From positions 124,001 through 188,000 of the forward strand of contig NZ_ATXQ01000006.1 of the NCBI RefSeq assembly GCF_000421765.1: 64,000 bases of DNA, given 5' to 3'. Under the pieces are notes generated by a model. That model was not told where the DNA came from, did no database searches, and saw only the letters and a program-made list of their open reading frames with translations. Made by a program: the position numbers and the translations under genes. Positions 60,132 to 64,000 of this stretch are shown in pieces. Position 1 is the first letter of the stretch. Each line of letters starts with the position of its first letter. The stretch comes from Denitrificimonas caeni DSM 24390. Lineage in GTDB: Bacteria; Pseudomonadota; Gammaproteobacteria; Pseudomonadales; Pseudomonadaceae.

Positions 60132-61937
60132 TCAATGATCAACCGCAGCACCCGCACCTTTCGGTGAACGTACGCTTTCAACGAGATCTTGAATGTATTG
60201 TGGCGTTGGAGCAGTAATGCTGCACACTGCGTAAGCAACCACAAAGTTAATCATCGCACCCACCGCACCGAAGGACAGAGGTGAAACACCCATGACCCAA
60301 TGCTCAGGTGTGTTTGGTAACATCGCTGTGCTTGCTACGAAGAACCAACCTAAGTAAGTGAAGATATACAGCAAGGTGCAACCTAGACCAGCAACCATGC
60401 CAGCAATCGCGCCTTTATCGTTCATCTTCTTAGAGAAGATACCCATCATCAGTGCAGGGAAGATTGACGCGCCAGCAATACCGAACGCCAGTGCCACAAC
60501 CTGCGCGGCAAAGCCTGGAGGGTTAAGCCCTAACCAAGTTGCCATCACAATCGCTGCTGCCATGGAGATCCGTGCCGCCAACATTTCGCCTTTCTCTGAA
60601 ATATTAGGATTGATGGTTTTCTTGATTAAGTCATGACTGATTGCTGCAGAAATCGCCAACAACAAACCTGCTGCTGTTGATAACGCTGCGGCAATACCAC
60701 CGGCTGCAATCAAACCAATCACCCATGAAGGCAAGTTAGCAATTTCAGGGTTGGCCAATACTAAGATGTCATTGTTAACCGTCAGCTCGTTACCTGCCCA
60801 ACCACGCTTCTCAGCATCGGCAGCGAATGTTGCGTTAGTGTCATCATAGAACTGGATTTGGCCGTCTTTGTTTTTGTCTTCGAACTTGATCAGACCAGTG
60901 CCTTCCCAAGTTTTAACCCACTCTGGACGATCTGCGTACTGGATTGAGTTACCCAGAATTTGATCATAGCTGTCCATGTTCACAACTTCTTTTGCTGCTT
61001 CTGGGTAAACCGTAGTCAGCAAGTTCAAGCGCGCCATTGAAGCAACCGCTGGAGCTGTTAAGTAAAGCAGTGCAATAAACACTAACGCCCAACCCGCTGA
61101 CCAACGTGCATCAGCAACCTTAGGTACAGTGAAGAAGCGAATGATTACGTGTGGCAGACCGGCAGTACCGACCATCAGAGACAGAGTGAACAACACCATG
61201 TTCAAGTGGCTTGGTACATCAGCTGTGTAGTCACGGAAGCCCAGTTCAACCAATACTTCAGTCAGTTTCTGTAACAGTGGCGCACCCGACTCAGCGTGCG
61301 TACCGAACATACCAAACATAGGAATTGGATTGTTGGTCAATTGTAGAGAGATAAATACCGCTGGAATGGTGTAAGCAATGATCAGTACCACATACTGCGC
61401 AACCTGCGTGTAAGTAATACCTTTCATGCCACCGAATACCGCGTACAAGAACACGATCAGTGCTGCGATCCAGATACCTGCTTCACTGCTCACTTCTAAG
61501 AAGCGTGAGAATGCAACGCCAGCACCGGTCATTTGACCGATAACGTAGGTCACAGAAGCTAGAATCAAGCACAGTACCGCCATCAGGCGTGCACCACGGC
61601 TGTAAAAACGCTCACCGATGAAATCAGGTACGGTGAACTTACCGAGTTTACGCAAGTAAGGCGCAAGCAACATCGCCAAGATGACGTAGCCACCGGTCCA
61701 ACCCATTAAATAGGCCGAACTGGCGTAACCGGTTGCCGCAATGATACCGGCCATTGAAATGAATGATGCAGCTGACATCCAGTCCGCAGCGGTTGCCATA
61801 CCATTGGCAATGGGGTGAACACCACCACCTGCAACGTAGAACTCTTTCGTTGAGCCGGCGCGGGCCCAGTACGCGATACCGATGTAAAGCAGGAAGGACC
61901 CACCCACAAACAGCATATTGATCATAAATTGGCTCAT
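60132..61937 (-). CDS. Sodium:solute symporter, acetate-permease-like (VC_2705 type)
   Basis: The 601-residue protein has about 13 membrane helices. It carries FYVAGGGVHPIANGMATAADWMSAASFI near the start and AGLLLAISAAISHDL further on, both typical of ActP-like symporters. Residues about 300-390 contain an inserted soluble segment (IKFEDKNKDGQIQFYDD) that is a single EF-hand-like DKNKDGQIQF motif. It should import acetate or another short carboxylate with Na+. DUF4212 precedes it by 6 bp, so the two form the standard pair. Confidence 0.9.
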   Translation of the reverse strand: MSQFMINMLFVGGSFLLYIGIAYWARAGSTKEFYVAGGGVHPIANGMATAADWMSAASFISMAGIIAATGYASSAYLMGWTGGYVILAMLLAPYLRKLGKFTVPDFIGERFYSRGARLMAVLCLILASVTYVIGQMTGAGVAFSRFLEVSSEAGIWIAALIVFLYAVFGGMKGITYTQVAQYVVLIIAYTIPAVFISLQLTNNPIPMFGMFGTHAESGAPLLQKLTEVLVELGFRDYTADVPSHLNMVLFTLSLMVGTAGLPHVIIRFFTVPKVADARWSAGWALVFIALLYLTAPAVASMARLNLLTTVYPEAAKEVVNMDSYDQILGNSIQYADRPEWVKTWEGTGLIKFEDKNKDGQIQFYDDTNATFAADAEKRGWAGNELTVNNDILVLANPEIANLPSWVIGLIAAGGIAAALSTAAGLLLAISAAISHDLIKKTINPNISEKGEMLAARISMAAAIVMATWLGLNPPGFAAQVVALAFGIAGASIFPALMMGIFSKKMNDKGAIAGMVAGLGCTLLYIFTYLGWFFVASTAMLPNTPEHWVMGVSPLSFGAVGAMINFVVAYAVCSITAPTPQYIQDLVESVRSPKGAGAAVDH

Positions 61938-61943
61938 GCTGTC

Positions 61944-62204
61944 TTACTCCTCGAGACCGAATTTTTTATCGAGTTTGTTCATTCTCCACGCATAGAAGAA
62001 GATCAACGCGATAAAGGTTAATAGAGCTCCTTGTTGGGCGAACCAGAAACCCAAATCAGTTCCACCGACGGCAATACCGGACAGTAGAGGTCTGAGTAGA
62101 ATGCCAAAGCCGTATGAAACCAAAGCCCATACAAACATAGAGCCTGCGATTAAGCGGAGGTTTGCCGACCAGTAGGCAGCAGCATTTGTTTTGTCATCTT
62201 GCAT
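61944..62204 (-). CDS. DUF4212 small subunit of the symporter
   Basis: The 86-residue protein has two membrane helices (SMFVWALVSYGFGILL; LLTFIALIFFYAWRM) and the family start AYWSANLRLI. DUF4212 proteins accompany VC_2705-type symporters and may act as accessory subunits. ATG 62204 has GGTGAG just ahead; longer in-frame starts add residues without homology. Its stop is 6 bp before the symporter start. Confidence 0.9.
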   Translation of the reverse strand: MQDDKTNAAAYWSANLRLIAGSMFVWALVSYGFGILLRPLLSGIAVGGTDLGFWFAQQGALLTFIALIFFYAWRMNKLDKKFGLEE

Positions 62205-62360
62205 AATGCTCACCATTGTTTTTTTATTTGTGGATTGAAGTGCAGCGTGGCAGTGCAAATTTACCAAGCTAAACCCTCGCGATATAACCCCCTGCTTTAG
62301 TCTATTCGCCATTTGTAGACGCATTTTTAAACTCGAAAATAGGTGTTATTTTTCTATTTT

Positions 62361-62394
62361 TTGTAGAATTTAGCTTTATTTTGCAGAATTTAGC
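62361..62394. promoter_or_regulatory. Direct repeats upstream of the symporter operon
   Basis: TTGTAGAATTTAGC (62361-62374) and TTGCAGAATTTAGC (62381-62394) differ at one base and start exactly 20 bp apart, or two helical turns. They lie about 160-190 bp before the DUF4212 gene, so they suit an activator that binds as a tandem dimer, for example a LuxR-type response regulator. Confidence 0.5.
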
Positions 62395-62744
62395 CGAAAT
62401 AATTTAAAAGACACCACCAGAAAAATATATTTCAAGCAGAGACATATTTCTAATTGTGACCAGAAAATACAATTACCAGAGACTTTTCTGCTGTTTTAAC
62501 CAGCAAAGCAGCCTCGTGAACAGGTTATTTAGGCTGTGCTTTTCCAAGCAAATATTTGCAAAAACTTTTGCTTCGATCAGATTCAAAAACAACGATTTCG
62601 GATCAAATTGGTCGCGAGTTGCGCTGTTAGAGAAAACCTTAATAGGTTCATTAAAACGTATCGTAGTTTTAGACGAAGACGCGCTGCACGGTTGCAGGAA
62701 GCACTTAGACAAGAGCGCGTAAGGAAGGATTAGTAGTTGTGTGA
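62395..62744. other. Gene-free stretch
   Basis: No gene, RNA or strong terminator is recognised in this 350-bp stretch between the symporter regulatory region and the next minus-strand gene. Possible reading frames here lack homology and ribosome sites. Confidence 0.5.
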
Positions 62745-63302
62745 TTACAATTGAAAACCAATATTAATCATGGTCGCAGCAGCTCCGAGCAAAACAATTT
62801 CGGCACTGGCTCGCCGGTATTTCACCCCAACAGAAGGAATAATGACTGGAGCAATTTCAAAACGATTCAATGGGATTTTATCGCGGTACTCACCCTTGTA
62901 GCCGTACAGCAACCCTGCTGTGACTTTGCTGTAAAAAGGCGTGCCAGCATAATCAAAGCGTTTACCGACATAACCGTAGTAAGAACGCTGATCAAATGAG
63001 TGCAAGAAGGTTGCTGCGCCGAACAAGTAGCTGTCCGCTGTGTGACGCTCTAAGCCAAACAACTCTTGATTATTATTATGCTCAGGGTTGTGTTTAAAGT
63101 GCTTAGTGTGCACGCTGGCCTGCACAACCCAGTATGGCTCTGCTGGCACGGGCTTCAGAAGATCACCCACATAAGAGGTCAATGCCTTGTACGAAGTAGC
63201 GCTTTGCTCTTGCAACACTGGCGCCTGCTTGGCTTGCGCACTTGAGTGGAAAAAAAACGTACAGAGTGCAAATAGAGATATCGTTAAAGGTATTGAATTC
63301 AT
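62745..63302 (-). CDS. Predicted outer-membrane beta-barrel-like protein
   Basis: The 185-residue protein has a signal peptide (cleaved after SSAQA) and a mature part of alternating strands. It has ASVHTKHFKHNPEHNNNQ and FDQRSYYGYVGKRFDYAG, and ends in hydrophobic strand-like INIGFQL with a final leucine. Related pseudomonad proteins are labelled sn-glycerol-3-phosphate transporter, but nothing in the sequence shows a transporter; a small barrel, PagP-like in size, is more likely. No operon partner. Confidence 0.65.
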   Translation of the reverse strand: MNSIPLTISLFALCTFFFHSSAQAKQAPVLQEQSATSYKALTSYVGDLLKPVPAEPYWVVQASVHTKHFKHNPEHNNNQELFGLERHTADSYLFGAATFLHSFDQRSYYGYVGKRFDYAGTPFYSKVTAGLLYGYKGEYRDKIPLNRFEIAPVIIPSVGVKYRRASAEIVLLGAAATMINIGFQL

Positions 63303-63452
63303 TGCGTTTCTTAATCTTCAGTATGATTTTCATTAGATAGGAAATCGTGGCAAGCCAAAGGTTTGATGAATAATAAATCATTTGCAATAAACACTATACA
63401 AACATTGAGATAATTACGATTAGCCTGCCTAAGCGTGCAAACGCTGTCTTAG

Positions 63453-64000
63453 TCAACTCACACGATAACAATCATCCAAGCTGCTATAGCCCATGCCAGC
63501 ACTTTTGCGCACTTTGATCTGTACCGGAATACGCTCTTTTAACGCCTCAACGTGACTGATAATGCCGATGGTTTTCCCCTCGGCATTGAGATTATCCAGC
63601 GCATTGAGCGCCATTTCTAACGTTTCATTATCTAACGTGCCAAAACCTTCATCTAAGAATAACGAATCAATTCGAGTCTTTTGACTGACCAGCTCTGACA
63701 AGGCTAAAGCCAGCGCCAAACTGACCAGAAAACTTTCTCCGCCAGACAAGGTGCGGGTGTCACGCTGCGTATCACCTTGCCAAGTGTCGATAATCTCGAT
63801 TTCCAACTCACCCTGCTCACGGCGACTCAGTTGATAACGGTTATGCAACAGCGCCAACTGCTGATTGGCCAAACTGACCAAATGATCCAAGGTTAGCCCC
63901 TGGACAAACTTACGATACTTACTGCCATCGGCGGAGCCAATTAAACCGTTGAGCTGCTGCCATTGATCGTAAAGTACTTTTTGTTGCTCAATGCTTTGCA
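63453..64000 (-). CDS. sbcC: SbcC nuclease subunit, C-terminal end (5' part outside window)
   Basis: The C-terminal ATPase half of SbcC is visible: the ABC signature TLSGGESFLVSLALALALSEL, Walker B SLFLDEGFGTLD, and the H-loop IGIISHVEAL. The frame is open to the right edge, where coiled-coil-like sequence (QQLNGLIGSADGSKYRKFVQ) continues. With SbcD it forms an SMC-like nuclease complex that cleaves DNA hairpins; such an enzyme would act on the palindromes in this window. Confidence 0.93.
   Translation of the reverse strand, partial: QSIEQQKVLYDQWQQLNGLIGSADGSKYRKFVQGLTLDHLVSLANQQLALLHNRYQLSRREQGELEIEIIDTWQGDTQRDTRTLSGGESFLVSLALALALSELVSQKTRIDSLFLDEGFGTLDNETLEMALNALDNLNAEGKTIGIISHVEALKERIPVQIKVRKSAGMGYSSLDDCYRVS

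Noticed and set aside
62200-62280. Possible sigma-54 promoter before the DUF4212 gene
   Set aside because: GG and GC elements are 7 rather than 10 bases apart, so the -24/-12 spacing is wrong.
62456-62722. Two opposing reading frames in the gap before the barrel-like gene
   Set aside because: No homology, no ribosome sites, biased composition.

Overview
The window looks like chromosomal DNA of a gammaproteobacterium in the Pseudomonadaceae. The markers are a divergent thrH/cysH pair with an APS-type [4Fe-4S] CysH, a split class II ribonucleotide reductase (nrdJa/nrdJb), CheV, a DUF4212/acetate-type symporter/DUF294 cluster, and REP-like palindromes. Moderate G+C, a diheme TsdA-type thiosulfate dehydrogenase, NifJ and phosphoketolase suggest one of the smaller-genome, thiosulfate-using or denitrifying lineages (Thiopseudomonas/Denitrificimonas-like). 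That placement is inference.

Layout. 1-4.2 kb is an eroded region: a cupredoxin fragment and a cytochrome c, then four genes that have each lost one end (GNAT, DedA-PAP2, PACE efflux, NnrS), a MerR/hydrolase pair with a clear MerR-type operator, and the last 42 residues of a tyrosine recombinase beside tRNA-Met. 4.4-15 kb carries a CstA-family transporter, a TPR response regulator with a small kinase, an unrecognised zinc-ribbon protein, a solitary sdhB, a methyltransferase, a PLD-helicase fusion and a cardiolipin synthase-like protein. 15-30 kb is central metabolism: phosphoketolase, beta-CASP and LOG proteins, an SDR, a nifJ/DHOD-like operon, a methyltransferase and a penicillin acylase. 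30-34.4 kb holds nrdJab with two NrdR boxes, flanked on both sides by related modules of structured repeats.

34-46 kb contains a MacAB-like export operon, CvfB, CheV and a three-gene glycerol-type operon (FGGY kinase, GlpD-like, alkyl-DHAP-synthase-like) with a divergent AraC regulator. 46-54 kb has thrH/cysH, a RIO kinase, a helicase remnant, hipBA and a VOC/cupin/TIGR03643 operon. 54-64 kb has a methyltransferase, a triheme cytochrome + TsdA operon, the acetate-uptake cluster, an envelope protein and the end of sbcC.

How the genes fit together: phosphoketolase (acetyl-phosphate), NifJ (acetyl-CoA/pyruvate), the acetate-type symporter and the CstA transporter all bear on C2/C3 metabolism, and the cytochromes bear on periplasmic electron transfer. 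The most novel signal is the family of roughly 95-bp elements around nrdJab. Each has an outer stem and inner hairpins whose loops carry GGA, and the stems change in a compensatory way between copies. This resembles the presentation of CsrA/RsmA binding sites and is worth testing.
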